Shown: positions 1 to 8,998 of the stretch, piece by piece
Numbering within the stretch: the first letter of the stretch is position 1
Layout of the letters: every line of letters starts with the position of its first letter
Assembly (NCBI RefSeq): GCF_002813455.1
Contig: NZ_PHHE01000001.1
Span: 248,001-312,000, forward strand
Direction: 5' to 3'
Length of the DNA: 64,000 nt
Source: Pseudomonas baetica
Lineage (GTDB): Bacteria; Pseudomonadota; Gammaproteobacteria; Pseudomonadales; Pseudomonadaceae
Program-made: the position numbers and the translations under genes
Notes under the pieces: generated by a model
The model's database searches: none
The model's input: the letters and a program-made list of their open reading frames with translations, nothing else
Told to the model about the DNA's origin: nothing

Positions 1-538
1 TTTTTTCCAGAACGGTGGCGAAATCGGTTTGCGTACCCATCTGGCGCGCATCAATGATGTCCAGATTGGAGGTTGATCCAGACAGTTGAATGTTGTGTCG
101 TACAAACAACTTATTCCGGTTTGACGGTGGGTCTGAAGTGTTATCGGTACGTTGTGAGTTCTTGCTCGGTGCCGATGCCTCTTCACAGAACAGGACGGAG
201 ATCGAGACACCCGTAACGGGTCGCAAGAGCGACTCTTGCACTGCACAGTTGCGCTTATTGTCACGGTCCTTTTTTTCGAGGTTTTTCAGGAACGCCTTGT
301 CATCGCTGAAATCAGAAGGCGAGTAGAGTGAACGGTAATTAAAGTTAAGGGTGAGAAAGAAAAGAAACAACAAGTAGAACGGAAAGCTGATCAGAAACCA
401 TAAATAAGTTTGCCGATCCTCACCATCCAGGAAGGGCAGCGAGATGGCGGCCGAGGTTTCCGAGATGAGTGCGAAGATGGCAATGATGGTCATTGGGTTA
501 GTGATTTTTTTGGGTATCTTCAATATATTTTTTCTCAT
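1..538 (-). CDS. Membrane protein of unknown function, 3' end beyond the window
   Basis: An open frame of 179 codons starts at ATG 538-536, with a weak AGAAG upstream, and runs off the left edge without a stop. Two hydrophobic segments lie near residues 16-37 and 46-68. A hydrophilic domain follows, beginning NYRSLYSPSDFSDD and rich in Lys, Asp and Ser. This architecture of two membrane helices and a cytoplasmic tail resembles small uncharacterised membrane proteins I have seen, but I cannot name a family. An in-frame second Met at codon 16 is an alternative start. It lies divergent from the response regulator at 1026. The function is unknown. Confidence 0.7.
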   Translation of the reverse strand, partial: MRKNILKIPKKITNPMTIIAIFALISETSAAISLPFLDGEDRQTYLWFLISFPFYLLFLFFLTLNFNYRSLYSPSDFSDDKAFLKNLEKKDRDNKRNCAVQESLLRPVTGVSISVLFCEEASAPSKNSQRTDNTSDPPSNRNKLFVRHNIQLSGSTSNLDIIDARQMGTQTDFATVLEK

Positions 539-1025
539 GGGTTTACTGCTTCTAAAAATGGGCAGGTGTGCTTTTTAAGTATTGTAGGTAACTAACGCTA
601 TGGGCTTCGTAACAAGGTCTTGGCAGTTAATATAAGTGCTGCCAGATCAATGTTTGATCATTGTTGGGATTTAGTGTGTGAGCGGGTTTGTTTTTGTCGA
701 ATAACAGCGGAATGTTATTGTGGATATCGCCAGCAAGTAACAGCGTCTGACCCGGATTTAGAGCGTTTATGGCCGTAGGAGCGTTGCGCAAGCGCCTATT
801 GAAGAGGTTGCATATAGTCACAAAATCGCGCAGGGATTAAACCGATCGCCGGGGTCTGAAGGCAGTCTGTGTTTGGTGGTGGTCGGTTTTTTGTGGGAAT
901 AATCCTCAATGCTTGTAGGGAATGTCTCTCGCTGCAAGTGCTCGCTAACCTTGGCATGCCATCGATCAGTTGAGTCGGCTATTGTGCCTGTTCTAAAAAT
1001 TCGAACAGCGAAACTGGACTTGCCC
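539..1025. other. Intergenic region upstream of the response regulator
   Basis: No convincing gene is present. A 64-codon minus-strand ORF (627-821) contains the words LLLAGDIHNN and LLFD, which faintly recall the segment before the core of Rhs/TccC proteins. It is too short to call and could be a decayed fragment. The rest should hold the divergent promoters of the flanking genes; I cannot place -35/-10 boxes with confidence. Confidence 0.4.
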
Positions 1026-1652
1026 ATGAATAAAGTGCTGATCGTGGATGATCACCCCGTCATTCGTCTTGCTGTGCGTATGCTGATGGAACGTCATGGC
1101 TACGAAGTTATTGCAGAAACGGATAATGGCGTGGATGCGTTACAACTGGCTCGCGAACAAATGCCGGATATTGTCATTCTGGATATTGGAATACCGAAAC
1201 TTGATGGTCTGGAAGTTATTGCGCGTTTGGCGTCGACCGCGATGCCGATGAAGGTTCTGGTGCTGACGTCTCAGGCACCGGGTCATTTTTCAATGCGCTG
1301 CATGCAGTCCGGGGCGGCGGGATATGTGTGCAAACAACAGGATTTGACCGAGCTGCTCAGCGCCATCAAGGCGGTACTGTCCGGCTACAGTTATTTTCCC
1401 AATCAGGCCCTGCATACCGTACGTACCAGTCTGGGCAATGCCAGCGAAGCGGATATGGTGGACCGTCTTTCCGGGCGTGAAATGATGGTCTTGCAGCAAT
1501 TGGCCCGGGGAAAGACCAACAAGGAAATTGCCGATGGCATGTTTCTCAGCAACAAGACGGTCAGCACCTATAAAACCCGTTTGTTACTCAAACTCAATGC
1601 ACGCTCTCTGGTGGACCTGATCGAGTTGGCGCAACGTAATGGTCTGGTCTGA
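1026..1652 (+). CDS. LuxR/NarL-family two-component response regulator
   Basis: The product is 208 residues. An N-terminal receiver domain (about 1-120) has the acidic pair in VDDHP, the phospho-acceptor Asp53 in ILDIGIP and the conserved Lys in YVCKQQ. A C-terminal LuxR-type helix-turn-helix (about 145-208, LSGREMMVLQQLARGKTNKEIA) follows. The frame is open upstream to 909, but ATG 1026 is chosen because it begins the canonical receiver strand MNKVLIVDD and has a GGA about 10 nt upstream. The family (BvgA/EvgA/UvrY-like) activates transcription when phosphorylated. No cognate kinase gene lies in the window, so it is an orphan here or pairs with a distant hybrid sensor. A clear terminator follows. 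Confidence 0.92.
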   Translation: MNKVLIVDDHPVIRLAVRMLMERHGYEVIAETDNGVDALQLAREQMPDIVILDIGIPKLDGLEVIARLASTAMPMKVLVLTSQAPGHFSMRCMQSGAAGYVCKQQDLTELLSAIKAVLSGYSYFPNQALHTVRTSLGNASEADMVDRLSGREMMVLQQLARGKTNKEIADGMFLSNKTVSTYKTRLLLKLNARSLVDLIELAQRNGLV

Positions 1653-1710
1653 GCTGGTTTTGCGCTGATGGGGTCATGGGCCGATCAAACCAGCTAGCCG
1701 CAGAAAGTGA

Positions 1711-1734
1711 AAAGCCTCCGTTTCGGGAGGCTTT
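1711..1734. terminator. Bidirectional terminator hairpin
   Basis: The arms AAAGCCTCC and GGAGGCTTT pair over 9 bp around a 6-nt loop. It sits between two converging genes (response regulator on plus, small ORF on minus), and A/T-rich ends on both sides allow it to serve both strands. Confidence 0.85.
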
Positions 1735-1740
1735 CAAGTA

Positions 1741-1917
1741 TCAGAGATCAAAATCGTAATCGGCCAATTGCTTTTGCAGTCGGCGCTCCTCAAGCATGTT
1801 ATCGATAGTGCGGCGCTTGTTTAGATTGGTTTTAGCGACTTCGACCACCGGTTCGGCATCAGGCTCTGCGGCAACGAAGTCGTCTTCTACATCCAGTGTT
1901 TCTTTGTCAGTACTCAT
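1741..1917 (-). CDS. Small conserved acidic protein, 58 residues
   Basis: The frame runs from ATG 1917-1915 to TGA 1743-1741. The product begins MSTDKETLDVEDDF, is acidic in its first half and basic/helical in its second (NKRRTIDNMLEERRLQKQLADYDFDL region). I recall a protein of this size and position downstream of nth in P. aeruginosa, so it is probably a genuine conserved Pseudomonas gene. It is soluble with no signal peptide, and its function is unknown. It ends at the shared terminator at 1711-1734. Confidence 0.7.
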   Translation of the reverse strand: MSTDKETLDVEDDFVAAEPDAEPVVEVAKTNLNKRRTIDNMLEERRLQKQLADYDFDL

Positions 1918-2026
1918 ACAAGGTTGACTCCCGGCTAATACTGCCTTTGGCGCTCCTTATATCGGTAATGCAGCGACGGGTAAAAAAGATTTTTTCAATC
2001 GATCAGTTAATAAATCCAATAGCGGG

Positions 2027-2665
2027 TCAATCGTCCGACGTTTTGGCCTTGTACTCGCACAAGTCTTCGATCCGACAGCTACCACAGCGTGGCTTGCGCG
2101 CCAGACACACATAACGTCCGTGAAGAATCAGCCAATGGTGGGAGTCGAGCAGAAATTGCTTGGGGACAAACTTCATCAGCTTGTTTTCTACCTCAACCAC
2201 GTTTTTGCCGGGCGCAATGCCAGTGCGGTTGCTGACGCGGAAAATATGCGTGTCGACGGCCATGGTCAGTTGACGGAACGCCGTATTGAGCACCACGTTC
2301 GCGGTTTTTCGGCCTACGCCGGGCAGGGCTTCGAGCTCCTCGCGGGTCTGCGGCACCTCACCGCCATGTCGTTCGACCAGCAAACGGCAGGTCTCGATGA
2401 CGTTCTTGGCCTTGCTGTTGTAGAGCCCGATGGTCTTGATGTATTCGGACAGACCTTCGACACCCAACGCATGGATCGCCGCAGGGGTATTGGCCATCGG
2501 GAACAACTTCGCCGTCGCCTTGTTGACGCCGACATCAGTCGACTGCGCCGACAGAATCACGGCGATCAGCAGTTCGAACGGCGAGGAATAAGCCAGCTCG
2601 GTTTTCGGCTCCGGATTGTCTTCATGCAGTCGGCGAAAGATCTCAAGACGTTTTGCGGCATTCAT
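2027..2665 (-). CDS. nth: Endonuclease III
   Basis: DNA glycosylase/AP lyase of base excision repair that removes oxidised pyrimidines. The product is 212 residues, the usual length. The helix-hairpin-helix LPGVGRKTANVVL contains the catalytic Lys. The catalytic Asp lies in VDTHIFRVSNRTG. A C-terminal [4Fe-4S] loop C-x6-C-x2-C-x5-C is seen in VCLARKPRCGSCRIEDLC. The start at 2665 is chosen because its ATG overlaps the rnfE stop as ATGA and gives the canonical MNAAKRLEIF N-terminus; the frame is open further upstream to 2707. It is the last gene of the rnf run, an arrangement also common in enterobacteria. Confidence 0.97.
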   Translation of the reverse strand: MNAAKRLEIFRRLHEDNPEPKTELAYSSPFELLIAVILSAQSTDVGVNKATAKLFPMANTPAAIHALGVEGLSEYIKTIGLYNSKAKNVIETCRLLVERHGGEVPQTREELEALPGVGRKTANVVLNTAFRQLTMAVDTHIFRVSNRTGIAPGKNVVEVENKLMKFVPKQFLLDSHHWLILHGRYVCLARKPRCGSCRIEDLCEYKAKTSDD

Positions 2666-3242
2666 GGGCGATGCGTTTCCTTGGAAATTGAGTTCGTGCG
2701 AGTCCACGCCTGACGGGCCGCGAGCAGCAGACCCAGGACGATGAAGGCGCCGGGAACCAGAGTGACCAGATGCAGGCCCTCACTGAATAAAACAAGTCCT
2801 TGCCCGTGTTCGAAAAGTCCTCGACCGAGGCTGCCCCGGCCTGCGAGTTCACGCAGCGCGGCGAGTATCAACATCAATCCACCAAACACAAGGCCGAGCT
2901 TGAGACGACGAGGCAGCGTCTGGCTGAAGAATCCATTGTGTTCCAGCACCACACACTGCAAGGCAATCAGACCGGCATAGAGCCCGAAAGCCTGATGCCA
3001 TGGCAACATCCAGCGTTGCGCGAAAATCTCGGCACAACTGGTCAAGGTCGCCGCGAGCAGAACGCTGGCCAGCCCTGCACTTGCTCCCGTCAGACGCTGC
3101 CGCAGGGGGGCATGCACAGGCCGTAAGCCACCACGACACTGGCAAACATCAAGACTGCTCCCGACGCGCCAGCCAGCGAACCGGTCGTGCCCAGCACCAG
3201 CGCGAGCATCAATGCGTTCGCCGGGTGCGTTGTCCGGTTCAT
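2662..3242 (-). pseudogene. rnfE: RnfE/RsxE-like membrane subunit, frameshifted
   Basis: Integral membrane subunit of the Rnf electron-transport complex. The ATG at 3242 overlaps the rnfG stop (ATGA) and reads MNRTTHPANALMLALVLG up to a premature TGA about 50 codons later. The rest of the protein (LRQRLTGASAGLAS to the stop at 2662) lies in the -1 frame. The break falls at a run of six C on the coding strand (3105-3110 on plus); one extra C would give a continuous 193-residue protein. Retained family features are FGLYAGLIALQC, LRELAGRGSL and VPGAFIVLGLLLA. The first family cysteine motif LGLCP is replaced by LGTTG. This could be a real disruption, slippage-based expression or a sequencing error. 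Confidence 0.8.
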
Positions 3243-3844
3243 TGTTCGCTCCCCAGCAGTACTGCACGATGTTCGTCGAAGTAGCGCAGGGCATCATGGA
3301 TCGCATTGACCGCCGCGCGAGACGTGATGGTCGCCCCGGCTAGTTGATCAAATTGCCCTTGATCCTTTTTCAACGCCCAACCTGAAGCCGTCGGCTCGTT
3401 GCTCGATTTGCCGGTAAATGCCTGGAGCCAGGTATTCGGCCAATCGCCCAGATGCCCGCCGAGCGCCGGGGTTTCTGATTGTTTGAGGGTTTTCACTCCG
3501 AGCATTTTTCCGTTGGCATCAATCGCGATCAGCAGTTCAATGCTGCCGGCATAGCCTTCGGTCTGGCTACGCAGTAGCACTGCAATCGTTCGCCCCGCCT
3601 TGGTCGCGCGATAGCCGCCGCTCAGGTTGCTATGGCTCAAGGCCGTGTCGGCCAATGCCAGCGGCTGTGCCAGCGGTTGGTTGTCGTAAGTCTCGGGCGC
3701 GAGGACATCGAGCAGTTTGCGACTGTCGAGCAGCCGTTGCCCGGCGGCAATCTGCGGCGCATTGCTGTGTTGTACCAGATACGTCGTACCGATGCCGAGC
3801 ACGGCCAACAGCAGCAGGGTGAGTGCGTTGGTCGTGCGGTTCAT
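3239..3844 (-). CDS. rnfG: Rnf complex subunit G (flavoprotein)
   Basis: Periplasm-facing FMN-carrying subunit of the Rnf/Rsx ion-translocating or SoxR-reducing complex. The product is 201 residues: one N-terminal membrane anchor (about 7-25), then an FMN-binding domain with GGYRATKAGRTIAV, TLKQSETPALGGH and the flavinylation region AGATITSRA, whose Thr is the expected covalent FMN-phosphate site. The family consensus is SGATxT, so Ser has become Ala. It overlaps rnfD (3841-3844) and rnfE by ATGA, indicating translational coupling. Subunit identity is clear, but whether the complex is active is open given the state of the other subunits. Confidence 0.9.
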   Translation of the reverse strand: MNRTTNALTLLLLAVLGIGTTYLVQHSNAPQIAAGQRLLDSRKLLDVLAPETYDNQPLAQPLALADTALSHSNLSGGYRATKAGRTIAVLLRSQTEGYAGSIELLIAIDANGKMLGVKTLKQSETPALGGHLGDWPNTWLQAFTGKSSNEPTASGWALKKDQGQFDQLAGATITSRAAVNAIHDALRYFDEHRAVLLGSEQ

Positions 3845-4824
3845 GGGCGCACCTGGGCCGGGCGGCCAGCGGCAAAGCGCTCCAGTGCCGGCACGCAGAG
3901 ATTCATCAGCAGTACGGCAAACGCGACACCGTCCGGGTAACCGCCCCAGGTGCGGATCAGATAAGTCAGCACCCCGACTCCGACGCCAAACAACAGGCGA
4001 GCGAGTGCGCTTTTTGCGCCGGATATCGGTTCAGTGATGATGAAAAACGCGCCGAGCATGGTCGCCCCGCTCAGCAGATGAAACAGTGGCGAGCCGTGAG
4101 AATCGGAGCCAGAGCCATTCCAGAACAGCAAGCTGACCACAAACAGGCTGGCGAGCATGCCGACCGGCGCGTGCCAGGCGAACACCCGCCGTTGCAGCAG
4201 AAACAGACCACCGACGAGAAACGCCAGGTTCACCCACTCCGCACCACGCCCGCCGAATCGCCCGAACGCCGGGTTGGCGGCGAAGAGTTCGTCGATGGTC
4301 AGGCTTTTATTGATGCGCAGGCTGTCCAGCGCGGTTGCCTGAACCCAGGCGTCCGGCGCCTGACCTGGGTTGAACACCTGCTGCACGGCATCGAGCAGCG
4401 CCATGCCGTGGGCCGGCCAGTGGGTCATGGGTTGCGGGAACATGACGATGGCCATGGCAAAACCGAGCATGGCCGGGTTGAACGGGTTTTTGCCAACGCC
4501 GCCGTAAAGGTGTTTGCCAAACAACAGGCCCGAGGCCATCGCGGTCACTGTCAGCCACCACGGGCAATAAGGCGGCAGGGCGGCGGCCAGCAGTGTCGCG
4601 CTGACCAGTGCACTGCCGTCGCTCAGCGTTGGCAACAAGGGTTGTCGACGCAAGCGTGTGATGCCTGCCTCGACGATCAATGCGGTGCTGACGGCGAGGA
4701 TCAGGTTGATCAACACGCCCCAACCGAAAAACCAGAACAACGCCAATAAGCCCGGCAGCATGGCGAGCAACACCATTTTCATCGCCTGTTGCAGGCGCTC
4801 GTCAGGTGTCTCAAGGGGCGACAT
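3841..4824 (-). CDS. rnfD: Rnf complex subunit D
   Basis: Polytopic membrane subunit of Rnf (NqrB/RnfD family), 327 residues, with about nine or ten hydrophobic segments. The covalent FMN attachment motif SGATML is present ([14 protein letters not shown], around residue 230), with the acceptor Thr. Also visible are [16 protein letters not shown] and [20 protein letters not shown], which are family hallmarks. The start overlaps the end of rnfB by 14 bp. In a normal operon rnfC lies between rnfB and rnfD; here the two are directly joined. Confidence 0.92.
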   Translation of the reverse strand: MSPLETPDERLQQAMKMVLLAMLPGLLALFWFFGWGVLINLILAVSTALIVEAGITRLRRQPLLPTLSDGSALVSATLLAAALPPYCPWWLTVTAMASGLLFGKHLYGGVGKNPFNPAMLGFAMAIVMFPQPMTHWPAHGMALLDAVQQVFNPGQAPDAWVQATALDSLRINKSLTIDELFAANPAFGRFGGRGAEWVNLAFLVGGLFLLQRRVFAWHAPVGMLASLFVVSLLFWNGSGSDSHGSPLFHLLSGATMLGAFFIITEPISGAKSALARLLFGVGVGVLTYLIRTWGGYPDGVAFAVLLMNLCVPALERFAAGRPAQVRP

Positions 4825-6025
4825 GGTCTTGCACCTGGCGCTCGGCGTCTTGCAGGCGGGCGCGGGCCTTGTCGAGAATTTCGCTTGGCGTGTCGCCGCT
4901 ACGTTCGAGTTTGCTCAGGTCGGCGCGGGCGTAGGCCAATTCGGTTTTCAACTGGCGCAGTTGGCTGTCGATAGGGCGCTTTTCCACGCGCACGAGGTCC
5001 GGCGCGGGCTGATCGCTTGAGGATTCGGCGGCGTGCAGAGCTTGCTCTGCGTCACGCAGGGCTTGTTCCAGTGTGGCGATCTGCTCCGTCGGCGCTTCGG
5101 CGGTCTGGACCTTTTTCAGTTCGGCGCGGCGCATGGCCAGCTGGATTTTCGCCCGCTTCAGATCAGCGTCCTTCGCCGGGGCTGGTGCTGACGCGAGCGG
5201 AACGGCAGGTGCGGTGCTTTCAAGGTTCGCCAACGCCTGTTCAGCCGCTTCGAATTGTTGCTGCAAAACGATCAGTTGCGACTGTTGCTCAAACGTCGGC
5301 GGATGGCCGAAGGCTTTCAGCGATTTGTGCAATTGCGCGCGGCTCATCGCCACGTCGATCTTGGCTTTTTTCAGCGCGGCGTCAGCGGTGGCGATTTTCT
5401 GCGCGCGCACGCGTTCAAGGGCAGCTTGCACCGGGTCGGTGGCCGTGACTTCGGCTTGCACGGTTTTTTTCGCCCGCGCCTCGCGCTCAGCCTGTTTCTG
5501 CTGTTCCTCCCGTTGCAGGCGGGCGTTGCGTCGCTCGAAGCGCTGGCGTGCATGATCGCGTTTGGCGGCGCGGGCGCGTTGGTCTTCGAGGCTGAAGGCG
5601 AGGCCACCGACCACTGGCAGCGTGCCGAGCGGCAGTGGATGCATTTCGATGCAGTCCACCGGGCACGGCGCCACGCACAGATCGCAACCGGTGCATTCGT
5701 CGATGATCACCGTGTGCATCAGTTTGGCGGCGCCAACGATCGCGTCGATCGGGCAGGCCTGAATGCACTTGGTGCAACCGATGCATTCGGCTTCGCGGAT
5801 GTACGCCACTTGCGGCGGTGCCGTGCCGCGACTGACGTCCAGTTCCAGCACCGGCACTTTCAACAGTTCGGCCAGCGCCGCGACCGTTTCGTCGCCGCCC
5901 GGCGGGCATTTGTTGATCGGCTCGCCGTCAACGATGCCTTGCGCGTAGGGTTTGCATCCGGGGTGGCCGCACTTGCCGCATTGGGTCTGCGGCAGCAGGG
6001 CATCGATGCGTTGAATCAGACTCAT
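4811..6025 (-). CDS. rnfB: Rnf subunit B with an RnfC-like C-terminal repeat tail
   Basis: Iron-sulfur electron-transfer subunit, 404 residues. Residues 16-42 hold a four-Cys cluster (CGKCGHPGC then C18 residues later). Two ferredoxin clusters follow, [12 protein letters not shown] and [12 protein letters not shown] (about 82-120). Typical RnfB is about 190 residues with an N-terminal membrane helix; here that helix is absent and the protein starts directly at [13 protein letters not shown]. After about residue 145 there is a charged coiled coil and three repeats of [30 protein letters not shown] and [15 protein letters not shown], which look like the C-terminal helical repeats of RnfC. No rnfC exists between this gene and rnfD, so I infer a fusion of rnfB to the 3' end of rnfC. 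Its start overlaps the rnfA stop. Confidence 0.9.
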   Translation of the reverse strand: MSLIQRIDALLPQTQCGKCGHPGCKPYAQGIVDGEPINKCPPGGDETVAALAELLKVPVLELDVSRGTAPPQVAYIREAECIGCTKCIQACPIDAIVGAAKLMHTVIIDECTGCDLCVAPCPVDCIEMHPLPLGTLPVVGGLAFSLEDQRARAAKRDHARQRFERRNARLQREEQQKQAEREARAKKTVQAEVTATDPVQAALERVRAQKIATADAALKKAKIDVAMSRAQLHKSLKAFGHPPTFEQQSQLIVLQQQFEAAEQALANLESTAPAVPLASAPAPAKDADLKRAKIQLAMRRAELKKVQTAEAPTEQIATLEQALRDAEQALHAAESSSDQPAPDLVRVEKRPIDSQLRQLKTELAYARADLSKLERSGDTPSEILDKARARLQDAERQVQDHVAP

Positions 6026-6591
6026 GTTTTGATCAGTCCACTGAATCCGAGAAAAATCACTGCCATCAGTCCGGCGCTGATCAGATCGATCGGCAATCCG
6101 CGAAAGGGCAGGGGAATATCGTTGTCGGCGCTGCGTTCGCGCAAATCACTGAACAGGCTCAGCACCAGCCAGAAACCCAGCCCGGCACCGAAACTCAGCG
6201 CTGTCGCCTGCAACAGGCCCTGATCGTTCTGCGCATTGATCAGCGCCAGGCCGAGCACGCCGGCATTGCTCAGCAGTAACGGCCACAATCCATCGAATGG
6301 CCAGTCGGGCAGTCCGCGCGCCAGCCATTTCAGGATCGGCGCGATCAGCAGCACGCTCAGCGGCAGAAACACGAACAGGCGCAGGGCTTCAAGTTGCAGC
6401 GGCACCAACAGCCAGTGCCAGGCGGCGTAACTGAGCACGCCGACCACCGCCATCAGGCACAACGTCGCCAGACCCAGCGCATGCACTTGGCGGCGATTGC
6501 CTGCCAGCAGCGGATCGACACCCAGCGGCCAGTGCAACACGAAGTTGTTGAGCAGCGCAGCACTGAAAAGCGTAAGCACGAGTTCGGTCAT
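6022..6591 (-). CDS. rnfA: Rnf complex subunit A, cysteine-less variant
   Basis: Polytopic inner-membrane subunit (189 residues, about six helices) that opens the operon. Family hallmarks are visible: NNFVL near the N-terminus, [48 protein letters not shown]. In canonical RnfA a Cys in LGLCP and a Cys in TTNCAVLG ligate an intramembrane iron centre with RnfE. Here these positions read PLGVDPL and LLSNAGVLG, so both cysteines are gone. The operon starts 131 bp downstream of the metG stop, after the metG terminator. A normal intramembrane electron path seems unlikely with this sequence. Confidence 0.9.
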   Translation of the reverse strand: MTELVLTLFSAALLNNFVLHWPLGVDPLLAGNRRQVHALGLATLCLMAVVGVLSYAAWHWLLVPLQLEALRLFVFLPLSVLLIAPILKWLARGLPDWPFDGLWPLLLSNAGVLGLALINAQNDQGLLQATALSFGAGLGFWLVLSLFSDLRERSADNDIPLPFRGLPIDLISAGLMAVIFLGFSGLIKT

Positions 6592-6668
6592 TGTTCTGCC
6601 GGTGAAACGGGCGGATGTCTCATAAGGTTAGGCATTATCCGGCCGCCATGGAGGGTGGGCCAGATATG

Positions 6669-6705
6669 AAAAATCCCACCGGCATGCGGGGCACGTCGGT
6701 GGGAT
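6669..6705 (-). terminator. Rho-independent terminator of metG
   Basis: On the minus strand, arms TCCCACCG/CGGTGGGA (plus coordinates 6674-6681 and 6697-6704) enclose a GC-rich loop and are followed by TTTTT (plus AAAAA 6669-6673). It lies 18 bp beyond the metG stop and separates metG from rnfA. Confidence 0.9.
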
Positions 6706-6722
6706 CGATTTACTGAACAGTC

Positions 6723-8774
6723 TTACTTGATGCGTTGACCGGGCTTGGCGCCGCTGTCCGGGCTCAACAGGTAGATTTCTTTACCGCCGGGGCCGGCCGC
6801 CATCACCATGCCTTCGGAGATGCCGAACTTCATTTTCCGTGGCTTGAGGTTGGCGATCATCATGGTCAGGCGACCGTCGAGTTTGGACGGATCCGGGTAG
6901 GCGCTCTTGATCCCGGAGAACACGTTGCGTTGCTCGTCACCGATGTCCAGGGTCAGGCGCAGAAGTTTGTCGGCGCCTTCCACGTGTTCAGCCTTGACGA
7001 TCAGCGCGACGCGCAGGTCGACGGCAGCAAAGGTGTCGAAGTCGATTTCCGCCGACAGCGGATCCTTGGCCAGTTCACCGTTGCCAGCAGGGGCAGCGGC
7101 ACCGGTGTCGGTCTGGCTGGCGGTCAGGTCTTCTTTGGAGGCGTCGCTCATGGCTTGTACTTTTACCGGGTCGATGCGGGTCATCAGCGGCTTGAATTCA
7201 TTGAGCTGATGGTTGGCCAGCAGGGTGGTGTGGTCGTTCCAGGTCAGCGGCGCGACGTTGAGGAACGCCTCTGCATCGGCGGCCAGCAGCGGCAGCACCG
7301 GTTTGAGGAAGATCACCAGTTGGCGGAACAGGTTGATGCCGGTGGCGCAGATCGCCTGGACTTCATCCTGCTTGCCTTCCTGCTTGTTCAACGACCATGG
7401 CGCCTTGTCGGCGATCCACGCGTTGGCGCGGTCGGCCAGGGCCATGGTTTCACGCATGGCACGGGCAAAATCGCGGGCTTCATAGGCGTCGGCAATGCTT
7501 GGCGCTGCGGCCAGGAATGCTTCAGTCAGCTCTGGCGCGGCATTGTTGTCGATCAACAGACCGGCGTTGCCTTTCTGAATGAAGCCGGCGCAACGGCTGG
7601 CGATGTTGACCACTTTGCCGACCAGGTCGGAGTTGACCTTCTGCACGAAGTCTTCGAGGTTCAGGTCGAGGTCATCGACGCCACGGCCCAGCTTGGCCGC
7701 GTAGTAGTAACGCAGGTATTCCGGTGACAGGTGATCCAGGTAAGTACGGGCCTTGATGAACGTGCCGCGAGACTTGGACATTTTTTGCCCGTTGACGGTC
7801 AGGTAACCGTGCACGTTGATCCCGGTCGGCTTGCGGAAACCGGCGCCTTCGAGCATCGCCGGCCAGAACAGGGCGTGGAAGTTGACGATGTCCTTGCCGA
7901 TGAAGTGGTACAGCTCGGCGGTGGAATCCTTGCCCCAGAACGCGTCGAAATCCAGCGCAGGCGTGCGGTCGCAAAGGTTCTTGAAGCTGGCCATGTAACC
8001 GATCGGCGCATCCAGCCACACGTAGAAATACTTGCCCGGCTCGCCCGGGATCTCGAAGCCGAAGTATGGCGCATCGCGGGAGATGTCCCACTGCTGCAAG
8101 CCAGCGTCCAGCCACTCGGCGATCTTGTTGGCTACGGCGTCTTGCAGGGTGCCGCTGCGGGTCCATGCCTGCAGCATTTCCTGGAAGTCCGGGAGCTTGA
8201 AGAAGAAGTGCTGGGAATCCTTGAGCACCGGGGTGGCGCCGGAGATGGCCGACTTCGGATCCTTCAGGTCGGTTGGTGCGTAGGTCGCACCGCATTTTTC
8301 GCAGTTGTCGCCGTACTGGTCTTCGGTGCCGCATTTCGGGCAGGTGCCCTTGATGAAGCGGTCGGCCAGGAACATTTTCTTTTCCGGGTCGAAATACTGG
8401 GTGATCGAGCGCTGGGCAATGTGCCCGGCGTCACGCAGCTTGAGGTAGATCTGGCTCGACAGCTCACGGTTTTCTTCGGCGTGAGTGGAGTGGAAGTTGT
8501 CGAAATCAACCAGGAACTCGGCAAAGTCGGCGCTGTGTTCAGCCTGCACGTTGGCGATCAGTTGTTCCGGGGTGATGCCTTCCTTTTCCGCGCGCAGCAT
8601 GATCGCCGAACCGTGGGCGTCGTCGGCGCAGACATAGATGCATTGATTGCCGCGATGCTTCTGGAAGCGCACCCACATATCGGTCTGGATATATTCCAGC
8701 ATATGGCCAAGGTGGATCGAACCGTTGGCGTAGGGCAGGGCGCTGGTGACGAGGATCTTGCGTGGTTCGGACAT
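6723..8774 (-). CDS. metG: Methionine--tRNA ligase
   Basis: Class I aminoacyl-tRNA synthetase that charges tRNA-Met in the cytoplasm. The product is 683 residues, full length for the long dimeric form. The HIGH-type motif HLGH sits in [12 protein letters not shown] (about 15-26). A zinc knuckle of four Cys (CPKCG...CEKCG) lies around 145-165, and the KMSKS loop in [12 protein letters not shown] around 333. A C-terminal EMAP/Arc1p-type tRNA-binding domain starts near [23 protein letters not shown] broken as FAAVDLRV and [10 protein letters not shown] (about 585-683). It is transcribed divergently from mrp, with a REP element between them. Confidence 0.98.
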   Translation of the reverse strand: MSEPRKILVTSALPYANGSIHLGHMLEYIQTDMWVRFQKHRGNQCIYVCADDAHGSAIMLRAEKEGITPEQLIANVQAEHSADFAEFLVDFDNFHSTHAEENRELSSQIYLKLRDAGHIAQRSITQYFDPEKKMFLADRFIKGTCPKCGTEDQYGDNCEKCGATYAPTDLKDPKSAISGATPVLKDSQHFFFKLPDFQEMLQAWTRSGTLQDAVANKIAEWLDAGLQQWDISRDAPYFGFEIPGEPGKYFYVWLDAPIGYMASFKNLCDRTPALDFDAFWGKDSTAELYHFIGKDIVNFHALFWPAMLEGAGFRKPTGINVHGYLTVNGQKMSKSRGTFIKARTYLDHLSPEYLRYYYAAKLGRGVDDLDLNLEDFVQKVNSDLVGKVVNIASRCAGFIQKGNAGLLIDNNAAPELTEAFLAAAPSIADAYEARDFARAMRETMALADRANAWIADKAPWSLNKQEGKQDEVQAICATGINLFRQLVIFLKPVLPLLAADAEAFLNVAPLTWNDHTTLLANHQLNEFKPLMTRIDPVKVQAMSDASKEDLTASQTDTGAAAPAGNGELAKDPLSAEIDFDTFAAVDLRVALIVKAEHVEGADKLLRLTLDIGDEQRNVFSGIKSAYPDPSKLDGRLTMMIANLKPRKMKFGISEGMVMAAGPGGKEIYLLSPDSGAKPGQRIK

Positions 8775-8871
8775 GTGGGGCTTCGCTACTTGATGAAACG
8801 GAGGTCGGCCACTATAAAGCGCTGGCGCATATTTTTCACCCTGTGCACCTGTTTCATTGGATGAGCAGACA

Positions 8872-8950
8872 GAAAAGATCGCGGCCTTCGGCAGCGCCTG
8901 CAGATGTATGCCGATCTGCTGTAGGCGCTGCCGAAGGCTGCGATCTTTTC
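8872..8950. repeat. REP-type inverted repeat, 'AAAAGATCGC' family
   Basis: Two arms, AAAAGATCGCGGCCTTCGGC and its near-complement GCCGAAGGCTGCGATCTTTT, face each other across a short spacer. This is the second REP family of the window (also at 24019, 29491 and 54058). It sits between the divergent genes metG and mrp. Confidence 0.85.
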
Positions 8951-8998
8951 AGGTACGATACTCGCCATCTTTTCCCAGTCTTGTTATCGGAGTTGCCC

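Noticed and set aside
627..821. 64-codon minus-strand ORF with LLLAGDIHNN
   Set aside because: Too short and only a faint resemblance to Rhs/TccC segments; no ribosome site. Kept only as a note in the gap entry.
818..1027. 69-codon minus-strand ORF opposite the regulator promoter
   Set aside because: No family features; it is antisense to the regulator's start region.
4031..6223. Long plus-strand open frames opposite the rnf genes
   Set aside because: Mirror frames of GC-rich coding DNA; compositions are Arg/Gly/His-rich and have no domain, while the minus-strand proteins match known families.
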